Assembly: GCA_002405805.1 (NCBI GenBank)
Contig: DHMN01000003.1
Coordinates: 29,558 to 65,283, forward strand
DNA: 35,726 bases
Origin: Cyanobacteria bacterium UBA4641
GTDB taxonomy: Bacteria > Cyanobacteriota > Vampirovibrionia > Gastranaerophilales > Gastranaerophilaceae
Direction: 5' to 3'
Shown in pieces: positions 14,748-25,200 of this stretch; the first letter of the stretch is position 1; each line of letters starts with the position of its first letter. The notes under the pieces are model-generated. The model ran no database searches, was not told the DNA's origin, and was given only the letters and a program-made list of their open reading frames with translations. The position numbers were made by a program, and so were the translations under genes.

Positions 14748-16769
14748 ATGGAAAATATTAGAGAACGAATTTATAAATTATCTGAAGATTATGACAACGG
14801 AGCAGATGCTCAAGCTATCGAAAAAGAGTTAAAAGAACTTTTGAAACCTTTCAAAAAAGGTTCTATCGGATTGGCTCAAATTAACCCTATTGCAGGAAAT
14901 ATTGAATACAACGCACAAAAAGTTGTTAAATATATCACGCACGCACAAAATATTGGGCTTGATTTGGTTGTCTTTCCTGAACTTGTTTTGATGGGATATC
15001 CGATTGAAGATACAATTGACAGACACCCAATCATTGTTGAAGAAAATGTAAAATGGCTAAAAGAAATTGCTAAAATAACAACTTCAACAACTGCAATTGT
15101 CGGTTTTGTCGAACCTAGGAAATATGACCATTTGACCGGTAAAAAATATTTTAACTCCGTTGCTGTTTTGCAACACGGTAAAATCACAGGAATAATTCGA
15201 AAATCTCTACTTCCGACATATTCAGAATTTAACGACTACAGATATATTGAGCCATCTCCGGTTGTCGGCAGTCAAAAATCTGAAACGTTAGGTTGTTTTG
15301 ATGAAAACAGTATCAAAATTTGCCCAAAAACAAATGAAATAAACGGATTAAAATATGGAATTTCTATTTGTGAGGATTGTTGGAATAATAAAGAATTTTT
15401 CAACGACACAACGCTTTATTCAATTGACCCGATTGAAGAATTGGCACAAGAAAAGCCTGATGTGTTTATCAATTGTTCTGCATCTCCGACAAGAGCCAAA
15501 AAGGAACAATTAAAACACAATATGCTTTCATTTATTTCTAAAAAATACAATACTCCTATTGTTTACGTAAACCAAGTCGGCGCGATTGATAACAGCTCGT
15601 TTGACGGTTCAAGCAGAGTATTTGATAAAAATGGTAAACTTTTGGCTCGCGCAAAATCATTCACAGAACAATTTTTGATTGTAAATCCGCACCAAAATCT
15701 TGGCAAAATTTATCCTTTGACAAAAGGTTTAGAAAAAACTTTAACCGAGGCTAAAATCTACACACTTGAATATGAACCGGATTTAGAAAGGACATACAAA
15801 ACAATTGTTCAAGGAATTAGAGATTATTTTAACAAAACAGGTTTTAAGCGCGCGGCTTTAGGATTGTCAGGAGGTCTTGATTCTACTGTTTGCGCGGTAT
15901 TATTAGCCGATGCAATCGGTGCTGAAAATGTTTTTGGGGTAAGTATGCCATCAAAAATCACAAGCAAAGAAAGCAAAACAGATGCCGAAAAACTTGCGAA
16001 CAATTTAGGAATTAATTTCACAGAAGCTCCGATTAAAGATATGGTTGAAACGACAAACAATTGCCTTCAAGATTTATTTAAAACCGTTGAAGGTAAATGG
16101 AATTGCCGATACAAACAATCTTTCACAATGGATAATATCCAAGCTCGTTCAAGAGCGATTTTCTTGTGGGGAATCAGCAATGAATTTGAGAGATGTTTGC
16201 CAATTGCAACGTCAGACAAATCAGAACTTTATATGGGCTATGCTACCATAAACGGCGATATGTCAGGCGGTTTTGCACCAATTGCAGATGTACCAAAGAC
16301 AAAACTTTTTGCACTTGCAAGATGGCTAAACAAAAATAGAACAGTCAAAGATGCTATCCCAGAGGCAATTATACTCAAAAAACCGGGGGCAGAACTTGCG
16401 ATTGACCCTAAAACAGGGAAACCGTTGATTGCAGAAGATGCATTAATGCCTTATGAATTTTTGGACGAAGTTATTTGGAGAATCGAAAACAAAAAAGAAC
16501 ATTACTACGATATGTTAGAGTCTGAATTTTTGTATGAAAAAAGTAACAAAGTTTCAAAAGAACAAAAAATCGAATGGCTCAACAAGTTCTATAGAAGAAT
16601 GTCTACAGCTCTATATAAATGGTCAATATTACCGCCATCAGTAATTGTAGATTCTCGTTCAATCAACAAATATGATTACAAACAACCGATTACATCATCA
16701 GGAATAAACTACAAAGGTTTATCTGAGAGCGAAATTGCACAAAAAATTAAAGATTTTTGCTTGATGTAA
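14748..16769 (+). CDS. nadE: Glutamine-dependent NAD+ synthetase
   Basis: A 673-residue two-domain enzyme that makes NAD+ from deamido-NAD+, ATP and glutamine. The N-terminal nitrilase-like glutaminase (about 37-330) has the catalytic triad E78 (FPELVLMGYP), K152 (IIRKSLLPTY) and C208 (ISICEDCW). The C-terminal synthetase (about 345-673) has the ATP PP-loop SGGLDST at 374-380 and the NAD synthetase block ATSDKSELYMGYATINGDMSG. AAGG lies five to eight bases before the ATG. Length matches the long glutamine-dependent class. The first 36 residues form a charged helical extension before the glutaminase domain. It is followed at 135 bases by the TPR gene on the same strand, which looks separately transcribed. 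Confidence 0.95.
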   Translation: MENIRERIYKLSEDYDNGADAQAIEKELKELLKPFKKGSIGLAQINPIAGNIEYNAQKVVKYITHAQNIGLDLVVFPELVLMGYPIEDTIDRHPIIVEENVKWLKEIAKITTSTTAIVGFVEPRKYDHLTGKKYFNSVAVLQHGKITGIIRKSLLPTYSEFNDYRYIEPSPVVGSQKSETLGCFDENSIKICPKTNEINGLKYGISICEDCWNNKEFFNDTTLYSIDPIEELAQEKPDVFINCSASPTRAKKEQLKHNMLSFISKKYNTPIVYVNQVGAIDNSSFDGSSRVFDKNGKLLARAKSFTEQFLIVNPHQNLGKIYPLTKGLEKTLTEAKIYTLEYEPDLERTYKTIVQGIRDYFNKTGFKRAALGLSGGLDSTVCAVLLADAIGAENVFGVSMPSKITSKESKTDAEKLANNLGINFTEAPIKDMVETTNNCLQDLFKTVEGKWNCRYKQSFTMDNIQARSRAIFLWGISNEFERCLPIATSDKSELYMGYATINGDMSGGFAPIADVPKTKLFALARWLNKNRTVKDAIPEAIILKKPGAELAIDPKTGKPLIAEDALMPYEFLDEVIWRIENKKEHYYDMLESEFLYEKSNKVSKEQKIEWLNKFYRRMSTALYKWSILPPSVIVDSRSINKYDYKQPITSSGINYKGLSESEIAQKIKDFCLM

Positions 16770-16904
16770 CAAAATATTAAGGACAAATAAACTTTTAGAG
16801 ATGCCCAAACGCAACTATAACGGCAAAATTTTAGAAACAGAAATATCCTTAACAAAAATCTGAAATTTTATGATATTATAAATTCACGAGGGAATTTATA
16901 TTTA

Positions 16905-18002
16905 ATGATTAAGATTAATATACTAAAAGTATTGTATAATCATTCACCTATGAATTTTTATACAACAGAAGATAACACAACCGTAATAAAATCTACAAAC
17001 AACACATCTTTAGGATACAAATTTGACAAAAATTTCACACCGGAAGAAATCAGTTTTGTTTGGAATGAAATTAAATTACACAAAAGATGGTCTACGGTTT
17101 TTATATTTTTATTTTTTGTTGCACTTTTATACTTGATAATATTCCCTAATTTTACCATCTTTGTAAACAATGTATGGTACTACAATGCAGCACTGATATT
17201 GGCTTTGGTCTTTGTTGTATATAATATAATTACAACAATTTGTACAAAAATTTTTGAAAAAAGAATATCAAAAGAATTTGGAAAATTTTCAAAAACAAAA
17301 TTCAAACCATCAAAAGAAATTGATTTGAATTACTACAAACTTTTCAAAATCGAATTTACCAAGGCTATGGTTGCAATCTTGGTTCTTGTTGGAGTTTTCT
17401 CGTTTGTTACACCATTTGAATTGACAAAAAAAATGCTCAACCAATATCGCTACAACGAAGTAATCAAAGTAACTTCTATCGGTTCAAAAGTTTTTCCAAT
17501 CGCACAAGAATGGTACTCACTGCGCGGATATGCAAGGTTCCAAATTGGGGATTACGAAGGTGCGATAAAAGATTTTGACAAAGCGTACAGACTTGGCGCG
17601 GATGGGTTTAATATTATGAATTTTGACAACAAAATTTATATTAAATATTACCTGAAGGATTATGATAGCGCGCTAAAAGATTTTGATAATGAAATCAAAA
17701 ATGCTGACAACGAAAATGAAAGAGACCAATTTCAATGGGATAAAGCTCAGTTTTTATACAACATAAAACACTATGATGAGGCATTGGCACTTTATAATGA
17801 TTTAATTGTAAAAGCTGAAAGTGATAGAATTTTCTTGCTTAAAGACAGATTATATCTTGAACGCGCCGAAGTTTATAAAAAACTTGGCAAAAACGATTTG
17901 GCTCAAAGTGATATAGAAAATGCAGGCGGTTGGGATAGCGAAATGACTGAAAACCCAATACCAAAACCTGTTTTATTGCTTGAAGAAGAACAAGGATTTT
18001 AA
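16905..18002 (+). CDS. Membrane-anchored TPR-repeat protein
   Basis: A 365-residue protein with three hydrophobic segments (about 65-90, 93-115 and 150-170) and a C-terminal run of tetratricopeptide repeats from about 205 on: YSLRGYARFQIGDYEGAIKD, a second around YYLKDYDSALKDFDNEI, a third around FLYNIKHYDEALALYNDLI and a partial fourth, YLERAEVYKKLGKNDLAQSD. TPRs are protein-binding scaffolds; the partner is unknown. GAGGGAA lies about ten bases before the ATG. A later ATG (MNFYTTED, codon 16) is possible but has no ribosome site. The gene is convergent with the AsmA-like gene, seven bases apart, and no terminator is visible between them. Confidence 0.8.
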   Translation: MIKINILKVLYNHSPMNFYTTEDNTTVIKSTNNTSLGYKFDKNFTPEEISFVWNEIKLHKRWSTVFIFLFFVALLYLIIFPNFTIFVNNVWYYNAALILALVFVVYNIITTICTKIFEKRISKEFGKFSKTKFKPSKEIDLNYYKLFKIEFTKAMVAILVLVGVFSFVTPFELTKKMLNQYRYNEVIKVTSIGSKVFPIAQEWYSLRGYARFQIGDYEGAIKDFDKAYRLGADGFNIMNFDNKIYIKYYLKDYDSALKDFDNEIKNADNENERDQFQWDKAQFLYNIKHYDEALALYNDLIVKAESDRIFLLKDRLYLERAEVYKKLGKNDLAQSDIENAGGWDSEMTENPIPKPVLLLEEEQGF

Positions 18003-18009
18003 ATTTAAT

Positions 18010-20661
18010 CTATTTTAAGTTTTTCAATTTTACATTCAAATTATTTGAGTTCAAATCACCGTCAACATTAACTTTGAAAATCGACATTTCAGAAGGCTTT
18101 GCTTTGATTTCAGGAATCATTTTGATTTTATCCTGATAGATATCTTTTGTATGTTCTGACCTAAAAATCAAGCGATATAACATACTCAACGGAATCCTGA
18201 AAATTTTGATTTTCTTTTCTGCAACTTTGTTATGCTTGCCCCAAATGCACAAATCGCCGATTTGGCTATCAATATTGTATTTACCTTCAATGAACAAAGA
18301 AAGGTAATCGCTTTGTGAAAAGATTTTTACGTGGTCAACATCAGAGTTGTTGATAATAAATGTTCCTCTCAAATTTGAATAAAAGACATTTGGTTTTGAA
18401 AAATCAATATTTGTAATTTTTGAAAGGGTAAACGATATCGGTTTGTGCACCCAAAAGAGAACTTTTTTCAATTTTGTAGGACGGTTAAATATAAATTCTT
18501 GCGAACCGAGTTTTGGTAAAAAACCGTCAGTGATGGCAAATGTCGCATGGGCATGGATATCATTCAATTTATTTTTTGTTTTCAAATGCAATCTTGCATA
18601 ACCGTTTCCTTCAAATTGGTTAGGCAAATTAAATATTTTTGTCGCAACTTCATTTGAATCAATATCTGATGCAAAAAATTGAATATCTGAAGAGTGCGCT
18701 TTGATATTATATTTACCGACAGCACTCAACAACCCTTTTGAATACTCGGTTTCAGGGATAATAAAATCAAAAATATCATTTTTTAATTTACCCAAAATCG
18801 CTACATCATGTAAATAAAATCTCGGATGGATAATTTCACCAACCGTAATTCTACCATCTTGCACTTCTATACTGTAATCAGAATGGGTAGAAGATGTCGG
18901 CAATTGCGAGGTTTTACTTTTGATATCTTCTTGTACGGATGAAATATTACCGCGTCTTACGTAAAATTTATCCAAATAAACATTAAATTTATGTATCAAC
19001 AATCCCTTTGTAAAATGATTATCTGCATCAAGTGACAACTTTATCGGAGAGTCAAAAAATGTTCCGATAGAGTCAAGTTTTATGGAGTCACTTAAAATCG
19101 AAATATCAGTATTTTTCAAAATGAAAAAGTCACTGTGTTTGGTGTTTTTTAGATTCAAATTTCCAAGCAATGCCATTTTATTAAAATCAAAATTCAAATC
19201 TGCACTAAATGTACCGGTAACCAAATAATTTCGGATGAATGATTTTATCACTGATATCGGAATATCACCGGATGTTTTGAAAGTAATTTTTACAGGTTTA
19301 AAATGTCCTTTTCTTTTTTCAAAATTTCCGTTTCCGTAAAACAGACTAGTTGCCGATTTATCAGTATTTATAAATTTGTAGTTATAATTTTCTAAAGAAA
19401 TTTTATCACCTTGTTTTAAGGTATGAGCACTGATTTGTCTATTTTTAGACAAATTATCAAGATTGCCGTAATCGCTCATCAGGTTTGCATTTTGTGGGAT
19501 ATCCAAATAATAATAAATATCTACTTTTTTATTATGAGTAAAATATTTTACCTTTGCATCGAGTTTGCCTGAAATTCTGACCTTATTATAATATTTTTTC
19601 GCGAAATTATTTGTTAATTTTGTTTTGACATCACCACGAACTCTAACATCAGAAGTTGCAAGTCCTGTCAATTCAAAATCCGTAAAAACAGGCTCGTTGC
19701 CAAATGTTCCGTTTGTTTTTGCCCAAACTTTTCGCCCCTCAAAATTAAAAACGACTTTTGGCAAATTTATCGGAATTTTATAATCCCAAAAGTCCGCTTT
19801 TAAGTTATTTGCAACGCATTTACCCTTTAATCCATCAGGTGAATAATTTAGATTTACATCCAAACTACCTTTCATATTATGAAAATTTTCTATAAAATTT
19901 TTCTGATTCGGATGCTTTAATTTATAAAAAAAAAGAAAGGCGCGCTCAAGTTCATCAATCGGAAGAGCTTTCCCTAAGATATTTAAGTTCGCGAACTCCC
20001 CAGACAGAGATAGTTTTGAGTGGTCAATATCAATAGACAAATCATCTACAAACATATTGTTTGAATAATAAATATAGCCTTCTCGCCCAACAACTACAGG
20101 ATTTTTTGTGTAAGGAGTTTTAACAGTTGCTAAAAAAGTACAAACAATTCCAACATCTTCGACCTTTTGTGATTTTAAATTTTGAATTTCAGCTGTTGAG
20201 TCTTTATCTATTTTCACGAAAACTCTTTTTATATTCAGATTTGGAAAATAATCAAGGTTGAAAGAATTCTTTTCAGATTTTTTGTCTTTATCTTTCATAA
20301 AACTTTTGATTTCAGAAAAATCCGCGTAAACATCATTTATCCCAACATAACTTGGTTTTATGCTCAAAAATTTTGTTTTATATTCTAAATCCTTGATATT
20401 TATAACGTCAATTTTTGAATCTTTTTGAGATAAAACACTCCCAACATTCAAATCAAAAGATAAATTAGGATTAGTTTTAAATTTGAAATTCTTAATTTCT
20501 ACAGGAAAACCTGTCTTTTCAGAAATTAAATTTTCATATTTTTTCACCATAAATGAAGAATTCAAAATCGCAGGAGCACCAAACAATAAGAATGAATACA
20601 CGGCACCTGTAGATAAAACCACCGCTGATAATAATATAGTTGAAACTTTTGAAAACTTCAT
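18010..20661 (-). CDS. AsmA-like envelope protein (883 residues)
   Basis: A large AsmA-superfamily protein. An N-terminal membrane anchor (about 7-30) is followed by the family opening ENLISEKTGFPVEIKNFKFKTNPNLSFDLNVGSV (about 43-76), then a long stretch of short beta-strands. The end, NLRGTFIINNSDVDHVKIFSQSDYLSLFIEGKYNIDSQIGDLCIWGK, is an AsmA-like C-terminal domain. Proteins of this fold form hydrophobic grooves thought to carry lipids between the inner and outer membranes, or act in outer-membrane assembly, and imply a diderm cell. There is no Shine-Dalgarno; a promoter ends six bases before the ATG. It follows a larger AsmA protein on the same strand, separated by a strong terminator, so each has its own promoter. 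Confidence 0.8.
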   Translation of the reverse strand: MKFSKVSTILLSAVVLSTGAVYSFLLFGAPAILNSSFMVKKYENLISEKTGFPVEIKNFKFKTNPNLSFDLNVGSVLSQKDSKIDVINIKDLEYKTKFLSIKPSYVGINDVYADFSEIKSFMKDKDKKSEKNSFNLDYFPNLNIKRVFVKIDKDSTAEIQNLKSQKVEDVGIVCTFLATVKTPYTKNPVVVGREGYIYYSNNMFVDDLSIDIDHSKLSLSGEFANLNILGKALPIDELERAFLFFYKLKHPNQKNFIENFHNMKGSLDVNLNYSPDGLKGKCVANNLKADFWDYKIPINLPKVVFNFEGRKVWAKTNGTFGNEPVFTDFELTGLATSDVRVRGDVKTKLTNNFAKKYYNKVRISGKLDAKVKYFTHNKKVDIYYYLDIPQNANLMSDYGNLDNLSKNRQISAHTLKQGDKISLENYNYKFINTDKSATSLFYGNGNFEKRKGHFKPVKITFKTSGDIPISVIKSFIRNYLVTGTFSADLNFDFNKMALLGNLNLKNTKHSDFFILKNTDISILSDSIKLDSIGTFFDSPIKLSLDADNHFTKGLLIHKFNVYLDKFYVRRGNISSVQEDIKSKTSQLPTSSTHSDYSIEVQDGRITVGEIIHPRFYLHDVAILGKLKNDIFDFIIPETEYSKGLLSAVGKYNIKAHSSDIQFFASDIDSNEVATKIFNLPNQFEGNGYARLHLKTKNKLNDIHAHATFAITDGFLPKLGSQEFIFNRPTKLKKVLFWVHKPISFTLSKITNIDFSKPNVFYSNLRGTFIINNSDVDHVKIFSQSDYLSLFIEGKYNIDSQIGDLCIWGKHNKVAEKKIKIFRIPLSMLYRLIFRSEHTKDIYQDKIKMIPEIKAKPSEMSIFKVNVDGDLNSNNLNVKLKNLK

Positions 20662-20667
20662 AAAGTA

Positions 20668-20696
20668 ATTTTAACATAGAAAAAAGAAAATATCAG
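20668..20696 (-). promoter_or_regulatory. Promoter of the 883-residue AsmA-like gene, leaderless
   Basis: Minus strand: CTGATA (20696-20691), 17 bases, TGT plus TAAAAT (20673-20668). Six bases (TACTTT) then separate the -10 from the ATG at 20661, placing the transcript start on the start codon. No ribosome-binding site is present. Confidence 0.5.
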
Positions 20697-20703
20697 ATAT
20701 AAA

Positions 20704-20734
20704 AGAGGGGCGCAAACTTCGTTTGCGCCCCTCT
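20704..20734 (-). terminator. Strong intrinsic terminator of the 1252-residue AsmA gene
   Basis: A 14-bp perfect stem (20704-20717 with 20721-20734, AGAGGGGCGCAAAC and its complement) with a 3-base loop. On the minus strand it is followed by TTTTATAT. It lies 20 bases past the stop of the gene ending at 20754. Confidence 0.85.
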
Positions 20735-20753
20735 ACCTTCTTATTTAAACAAA

Positions 20754-23700
20754 TTAAATCTTTTCTTTTGATTTTTTAAATTTAGAAAAAATTGATTTTG
20801 ATTGTACTTTTTCTGCCTCTTCTGCAGCTTGAGTTGTAGCAGTAGCTGCAGCAGCTTGCTCTTCTCTCAACTTAATCAATTCTTCAACAGAAAGATTTTC
20901 TTCGCCTGCTTCCGGTACAGGGATAGTATCTACAAAATCTTGTGCACTTTCAATTTCTGAATTTAGCGCCAACCACTTAAACGATTTAATCATTTTTAGA
21001 GGTTTGCGAGTATCTCCGCGAAGTACAATTTGGAATTTTGTAGCATATTCATCAGTTTTACCCTTACCTAAAGCCGGAATTGCTTTCATTTCTTCTTCAG
21101 ACACAGCTTGACAGAAGATTGAAAAAGTCTTAGCCAAAACGACATTTAACCCAGGGGTATTTTTTACCAAATTGATAGGGTTGATATTTGCCAATGGTCC
21201 TAATTTATCAGAAAATGCTGATGCTAATTTACCGCGAACCTTCAAGTCTGCGCTATTATCTAGCAAGCCGACTTTTCCTGCAATATACATTGACATTACA
21301 TTACCTTGGCTCTTGATTGGAGCAACTTGTGCAAATCCGTTATCAAAAGTCAAATGTCCATACAGATACTCGAAATGAGAAGTATCAAATGTTACGATAT
21401 TTGTAATCACAGAACCGATTGCAGATGAGAAAAATGCATTATTTCTGATATTTTCTGCCATCAAGAAGTTTTCAAATTTACCAAACGGTCCAAGCTGACC
21501 TTTTTTCACATTAAAATCAACATAACCTTTCAAAGATTTCATTTGTTCTTCTTGAGTTAAGCCTTTTAACGAAACATCAGCCAAGAAGTTCAAATCCCCT
21601 GATAGAGTATCTTTCATATTAGCGAAGTCTAATAAAAGTTTTTCGATATTGAAACTCTTACCTTGAACTTTTGCTTTCAATTCAGTTGATACAAGGTTCA
21701 TTGAAACATCGCCCACAACTTGGCCGCCAAGCGGGTATGTTTTTAATTTATTCAAATAGAATATATTTTTTAATAAAGCAATTCTGCCTGTTGTATTATT
21801 TGCAATAATATTCCCTGATTTAATTCTTTTTAAATTGATATTACCGCGCATAATCTCAACCGGAATATCTGCAGTTTGATTGCTTGCGGTTGATGTTACA
21901 CCTTGCGCTGTAGGCAAAGATTTCATCAATGCATCAGAAACTTTCATCAACTTATCAACATCAATCAATTTTGAATAAACTTTAACATAGGCAAGTTTCA
22001 TTTCTGATAACAATTTCCAAGTCGTCAACATGTTGATATTAAAATCTGAACCGTTAGAAACAACATCTCTCAATGCAACATGGACATCACGACTGCCAAA
22101 GTTTAGATTGATATTACGTACGGTTGTCATTAGTTCAGGAATACTCAAATTACGAACATCAAAAACTCCGCTGAGTTTTGGATTTGTAAGGTTTCCAAAA
22201 GCATTGGAATGTCCACTGAATGAAAATCTTGATTTAGGGAAGATACAAATTGAACCGTTCAATTCTTTATCCAAAGTCAATTTAAACAAATTGATAAATG
22301 GTGTTGTGCTCAAATTTGATAACATTGCACGAACCCCTACAATTTCTTTTGAATTTATAAGGTTTGTGCCAAGCGAATCCCTAAATTCTGCATTTGGCTT
22401 TCTTACATAAATACCTGATTTATAAACCTTGATATTGTCGCCGTTTTTCTCTGCCAAAACTTGCATTAACAAGGTTTTATTCATCATTTCATCAATCTTG
22501 ACAGGCGTGATATAAGCACTAGCAGTTGTTTGGGCTTGCGCCACAGCTTTCATGTGTTTGCCTTTAGATTCAAAACTTGCCTTGACAGGAATTGAACCTT
22601 TCGAATCAAAATATGGTGCAATCGCATCTCCTGCAAGTGTTTTCAAATCAGATATTGCAATCTGACCTGTCGCAAAAATATTTGTTTTCGGATTAGAAAT
22701 ATAATCTGCAATTTTTCCGCTAAATACGACATTTGAGTTTTTATTAAATTTAATATTAGATTTATCAATATTTATTGCTTTATCATTAATTGTTGCAATT
22801 GTTTGAGTGTCAGTGACTTCAGAATTCAAATTAGGTAATTTTAAATTAAAATCTTCATTTCTGAACTTACCGCGAATTACTCCGGCAGTATTTGCAACAC
22901 CTAAATGCGCTAAATTATTTGTCATTACAAAATTACCGGCTTTATCCGCAACGGCGATTTTTTCTAAATCAGCTTTACAAATCGCTGCAATATCTTTTAT
23001 TTCTCCTGTAACTTTTGCATTCAAAGTCAAATAACCGGAATTTAGGTTATAAGAGTTCTTGATTTCTCTTGGTGCAAATGCCAAATACAAAGCAGGCAGA
23101 GAAATTGCATCCGCTTTAATATCCACATTTGCAATTGAATTAGCATCAATTTTACCTGACAATTCAAGAGCTTTTTTATTAATCAAAGCACGAGTATTGA
23201 CAATTTTGAAAACATTATCGTCAAAAATTAAATTTGCATTGATTTTGTCAAATAAAAGACCGATATTTTTGTCATAAATATTCCCGTCACGGATTACAAA
23301 TTTACCATCTGATTCCAAATTTTCAAAATCAGTTTTTAATCTGAAATTAGACAGCATATAACCGCCTGCACTCATATTATCAATATCATTTTTTATATGA
23401 ATAGTGTCTAAATAAGCTTTTGTAATTGCTAACAAATTGTTAAAATGAACTTGTGTTGATTTTAAAGAAAGGTCAATTGTAGGCTTTTTGCCATTGCTCA
23501 AATTTCCAAACAATTTAATATTTTCTTTTGAAGTTACATATAAATTTGAATCAATTTCGGCTTTGTGACCTTTGGCAGCCAATTTAAAATAAGACTCAGG
23601 CAACTGCAATCCTGACATTGTAACGGTTGTATTATCAACGTCAAAATAACCTTTTGCCCATAATTTATTGTTCTTTTTATTTTTTCTAACCTTAATTTTT

Positions 23701-24512
23701 GAAGAAATTTTTGACTTCAAATTGTATGCTCTATATTCAGAAACCGGATTTACAAACGGCAAAACAAATACCGCCTCATCATCTTCATCTTCTTTTGGAG
23801 GCATATTGAATTTTGGCAAGAAAGTATTTATATCTAAATCTGCGGTGATATTTTCATCTTTATCACTCAAAAAACTTGCATTGGTTTTCAATTTAGCAAC
23901 TTTGCCATTGAAATATCCGAGTTTTAATTGTTCACCCTTCAACGTCAATTGGTGTCCTGCTTTTGTATCATCAATTTTTGCCTGATAATTATTCAAAGTT
24001 AGGGCTGGAATGGTCAATTTGATAGTTGAAGGGTCGAACGGCAAGGCTGTCGGTTCTTCAACCTCTTGCACCGGATGCAATCTGCGCTCAGCTCTTTTTT
24101 TATTAACTAAATCTTCATAAACTTTTGCAACCTTGTATTTTTCACTATTGATAATTTCGACATTCAAAGTTGGAGACTCGATTTCTGCGCAAGACACACG
24201 CACAGACAACCAAAGCAAACTAGGCAAAAATACTTTTCCCTTAAATGAATCTGCACTGAATAATACAGAATTATCAGGAAGAGTAACTTTTATGTTTTTA
24301 GTTTTAATTCCAGCCTCAAGCCAAGGACTTGTTATAACTTCTACTTTGTCAAAATCGACATTTAAACCTGTATTATCAGTTACAAGTTGTTGAATTTGAG
24401 GTTTATATACATTCAAATCAATCTTTTTTGGAAGAATAAATAAAAATGCCAAATAAAAACAGACTATAACAGCTGCAAAAACATAACCTGTAATCTTTAA
24501 AAATTTTGCCAT
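20754..24512 (-). CDS. Large AsmA-family envelope protein (1252 residues)
   Basis: An inner-membrane-anchored AsmA protein: membrane helix about 8-28, then the family N-terminus KIDLNVYKPQIQQLVTDNTGLNVDFDKVEVITSPWLEAGIKTKNI (about 30-75) with the conserved TGL and P-W patterns. About 1000 residues of beta-rich repeats follow, then an AsmA-like C-terminal region with KGLTQEEQMKSLKGYVDFNVKKGQLGPFGK (about 990-1020). The last 50 residues are acidic and basic helices rich in Ala and Lys (EEQAAAATATTQAAEEAEKV), unlike the core, and may be a cytoplasmic or partner-binding tail. Such proteins are linked to lipid transport to the outer membrane. GGAGG sits five bases before the ATG. An anchored 185-residue protein lies 96 bases upstream on the same strand; two AsmA genes in a row suggest a dedicated envelope locus. 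Confidence 0.85.
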   Translation of the reverse strand: MAKFLKITGYVFAAVIVCFYLAFLFILPKKIDLNVYKPQIQQLVTDNTGLNVDFDKVEVITSPWLEAGIKTKNIKVTLPDNSVLFSADSFKGKVFLPSLLWLSVRVSCAEIESPTLNVEIINSEKYKVAKVYEDLVNKKRAERRLHPVQEVEEPTALPFDPSTIKLTIPALTLNNYQAKIDDTKAGHQLTLKGEQLKLGYFNGKVAKLKTNASFLSDKDENITADLDINTFLPKFNMPPKEDEDDEAVFVLPFVNPVSEYRAYNLKSKISSKIKVRKNKKNNKLWAKGYFDVDNTTVTMSGLQLPESYFKLAAKGHKAEIDSNLYVTSKENIKLFGNLSNGKKPTIDLSLKSTQVHFNNLLAITKAYLDTIHIKNDIDNMSAGGYMLSNFRLKTDFENLESDGKFVIRDGNIYDKNIGLLFDKINANLIFDDNVFKIVNTRALINKKALELSGKIDANSIANVDIKADAISLPALYLAFAPREIKNSYNLNSGYLTLNAKVTGEIKDIAAICKADLEKIAVADKAGNFVMTNNLAHLGVANTAGVIRGKFRNEDFNLKLPNLNSEVTDTQTIATINDKAINIDKSNIKFNKNSNVVFSGKIADYISNPKTNIFATGQIAISDLKTLAGDAIAPYFDSKGSIPVKASFESKGKHMKAVAQAQTTASAYITPVKIDEMMNKTLLMQVLAEKNGDNIKVYKSGIYVRKPNAEFRDSLGTNLINSKEIVGVRAMLSNLSTTPFINLFKLTLDKELNGSICIFPKSRFSFSGHSNAFGNLTNPKLSGVFDVRNLSIPELMTTVRNINLNFGSRDVHVALRDVVSNGSDFNINMLTTWKLLSEMKLAYVKVYSKLIDVDKLMKVSDALMKSLPTAQGVTSTASNQTADIPVEIMRGNINLKRIKSGNIIANNTTGRIALLKNIFYLNKLKTYPLGGQVVGDVSMNLVSTELKAKVQGKSFNIEKLLLDFANMKDTLSGDLNFLADVSLKGLTQEEQMKSLKGYVDFNVKKGQLGPFGKFENFLMAENIRNNAFFSSAIGSVITNIVTFDTSHFEYLYGHLTFDNGFAQVAPIKSQGNVMSMYIAGKVGLLDNSADLKVRGKLASAFSDKLGPLANINPINLVKNTPGLNVVLAKTFSIFCQAVSEEEMKAIPALGKGKTDEYATKFQIVLRGDTRKPLKMIKSFKWLALNSEIESAQDFVDTIPVPEAGEENLSVEELIKLREEQAAAATATTQAAEEAEKVQSKSIFSKFKKSKEKI

Positions 24513-24608
24513 AGAGCCTCCATATTAACTAATAAAAGTATAGGATAAACAAAAGGCAAAACCCAGAAATCTAGCACCATGCTTTACATTAAGACATATA
24601 TTAACTAC

Positions 24609-25166
24609 TTATTTATACTGCTGAAAAACAGCCTCAAGGGCTTCAGTTTCGCTGTTGGTTATTCTTTTAAAAGTAAACATTGTATTATCTGACGGATTCA
24701 AAATACAAAGCCCTGAACAATATTCTCTCAAATCTTTATATGCAATCCTGTCATACTGCTGAATATATTCAGGCGACTCAGTTTCATCACGAATAATTAA
24801 ATTGTAGGAGGTATTATATTTTTTGTGTAATTTTTCAGCATTATCATAAAATCCTGTTGCGGCGGATTCATTTTTCCTGTCTTGAGAAAAGATTATAATG
24901 GTAGCTTTTTTGTTATTTTTATAGATGGTTGAAAAGTCATTGTTATATTTCAAAAAATCAACGACATAATTAGGCATTTTATATAAGTGATAAGTTATAT
25001 TGGAATTGTTCAAATAATTTGCTAATATCGGCGACAATTTTTGAGAACTTTCTGTTTGAAAATTTTCAAAACGTACGCCATCGCGCGTTTTCATAAACAC
25101 ATGCATATTTTGCAATGAGATAAAAAACACCGCCAACAATATTAAAAATACAATAAAACTTTTCAT
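24609..25166 (-). CDS. Anchored protein, possibly thioredoxin-fold, unknown function
   Basis: A 185-residue protein with an N-terminal hydrophobic signal anchor (4-20), the rest probably periplasmic. The middle shows a beta-alpha-beta pattern, ATIIIFSQ (88-95) followed by a helix and YNLIIRDE (121-128), that recalls a thioredoxin-like fold, but the CxxC active site is missing. The only Cys pair is C150-SGL-C154, which could form a disulphide. No database family is evident to me. It lies directly upstream of the large AsmA gene on the same strand, so an envelope role is plausible by context only. No strong Shine-Dalgarno is visible. Confidence 0.6.
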   Translation of the reverse strand: MKSFIVFLILLAVFFISLQNMHVFMKTRDGVRFENFQTESSQKLSPILANYLNNSNITYHLYKMPNYVVDFLKYNNDFSTIYKNNKKATIIIFSQDRKNESAATGFYDNAEKLHKKYNTSYNLIIRDETESPEYIQQYDRIAYKDLREYCSGLCILNPSDNTMFTFKRITNSETEALEAVFQQYK

Positions 25167-25200
25167 AAACTCAAAACCACAATTCTATAGCCATATTACC

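Noticed and set aside
24609..25166. Thioredoxin enzyme
   Set aside because: The strand pattern recalls the fold, but no CxxC active site is present, so no redox function is claimed.
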